From Deltaproteobacteria bacterium (lineage in GTDB: Bacteria; Desulfobacterota; Syntrophorhabdia; Syntrophorhabdales; Syntrophorhabdaceae): DNA of 5,173 nt. Both the position numbers and the translations under genes were made by a program. How positions within the stretch are numbered: the stretch's first letter is position 1; each line of letters starts with the position of its first letter. Shown here piece by piece: positions 4,644 to 5,173 of this stretch. The stretch spans positions 1 through 5,173 of the forward strand of contig DNYO01000208.1 in NCBI GenBank assembly GCA_003506795.1, written 5' to 3'. The notes below the pieces were generated by a model. The model had not been told where the DNA came from and searched no databases. It saw only the letters and a list, made by a program, of their open reading frames with translations.

Positions 4644-5173
4644 ATGTCGGAAAGTTTTCAGGAAAAGACGGAGCAGCCAACCGAAAAACGGTTGGATGAT
4701 GCCCGGAAAAAAGGAAAGGTGGCAGTTTCCCGCGAGATCAACACCTCCATCGTCATACTTTTTTCCACCATCTTTCTCTATTTCATGGTCTCCAAAGGCT
4801 TCCAGGAGATGTTCAAGGTCTACGCGAATTTCGCACGAAACGCCAATATGGATATAGGGCCGGGCAACATGCACGACATCGTCATTTTCGGCGTCACCCG
4901 ATGGTGGTATATCGTGGTGCCCGTCTTCGGCATCGTGATGGTTCTCGGGCTTGCCGGAAGCATCCTGCAGTCCGGTTTCATGTGGAGTTCCGAGGCCCTG
5001 AAATTCGACGCCAACAAGCTCAACCCCATGCAGGGCATAAAAAACCTGGTATCGAAAAAATCCTTCGTGGAGCTTCTGAAGTCGGTCATCAAGATCGTCC
5101 TCCTTGCTTACGTGGCGCGCAATCTCATCATGAGCCAGATGCCCGTTATCTTCGGCCTTTCCGGACAGGACAC
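4644..5173 (+). CDS. flhB: Flagellar export switch protein FlhB, N-terminal part (3' end outside window)
   Basis: Membrane protein of the export apparatus that sets the switch from rod/hook to filament substrates. The first 176 residues are present and the frame stays open to the window edge. EKTEQPTEKRLDDARKKGKV (7-26) is the hallmark FlhB/SctU N-terminus. Hydrophobic segments lie at about 33-50, 88-110 and 145-163. Between the second and third, MWSSEALKFDANKLNPMQGI (113-132) followed by KNLVSKKSFVELLKS is the loop that embraces the FliPQR gate. The autocleaving NPTH motif lies in the missing cytoplasmic domain. Start ATG 4644 is three bases after the fliR stop. The SD is poor (GGGATAGGA, close to the ATG), consistent with coupled translation. 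Confidence 0.96.
   Translation, partial: MSESFQEKTEQPTEKRLDDARKKGKVAVSREINTSIVILFSTIFLYFMVSKGFQEMFKVYANFARNANMDIGPGNMHDIVIFGVTRWWYIVVPVFGIVMVLGLAGSILQSGFMWSSEALKFDANKLNPMQGIKNLVSKKSFVELLKSVIKIVLLAYVARNLIMSQMPVIFGLSGQD

Noticed and set aside
4170..4874. Long - strand open frame (234 codons) opposite fliR and flhB
   Set aside because: It is antisense to two clear conserved genes, its translation is rich in H, D, G and R as expected for a shadow frame, and no family motif is visible.

Overview
The window is a piece of a bacterial flagellar gene cluster, all on the + strand. In order it holds the 3' end of flgE (hook protein), a 325-base gene-free gap, then fliL, fliM, fliN, fliO, fliP, fliQ, fliR and the first 176 codons of flhB, which runs off the right edge. 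The gene order, the family-typical proteins, the GC-rich codon third positions and a sigma-54 promoter suggest a Gram-negative bacterium, possibly of the deltaproteobacterial (Desulfobacterota) type or a relative. That placement is an inference; the sequence carries no decisive taxonomic marker.

Layout: flgE ends at 306. The gap 307-631 reads as a control region. It holds a G-rich heptanucleotide repeat block that begins at the flgE stop codon, an imperfect hairpin (423-449), a dyad resembling the FleQ consensus box (447-460), a weak IHF-like site (519-531), and a C-rich array of (CCCATAA)n (550-580) whose complementary strand is a five-run G-quadruplex motif. A textbook sigma-54 promoter follows (590-605), about 10 bases before the expected transcription start and 27 bases before the fliL start codon. 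The -24/-12 element with an upstream activator-like dyad at about -160 is the architecture expected for an enhancer-dependent flagellar operon.

fliL to flhB form one tightly packed operon, with junctions ranging from a 4-base overlap to an 11-base gap. The exception is fliM-fliN, where 72 bases carry a long GC-rich hairpin directly against the fliN ribosome binding site, plus a TCCTCC element that could pair with that site. The proteins fall into two working groups. FliL, FliM and FliN belong to the basal-body/stator and C-ring (switch) side. FliO, FliP, FliQ, FliR and FlhB build the flagellar type III export gate (FliO as the assembly helper).

This is a conserved, well-known system, and I see no undescribed machinery in the coding part. 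The items most worth a second look are the regulatory gap upstream of fliL, the fliM-fliN intercistronic structure, and a FliM in which the usual FliG-binding GGxG loop reads GSAT.
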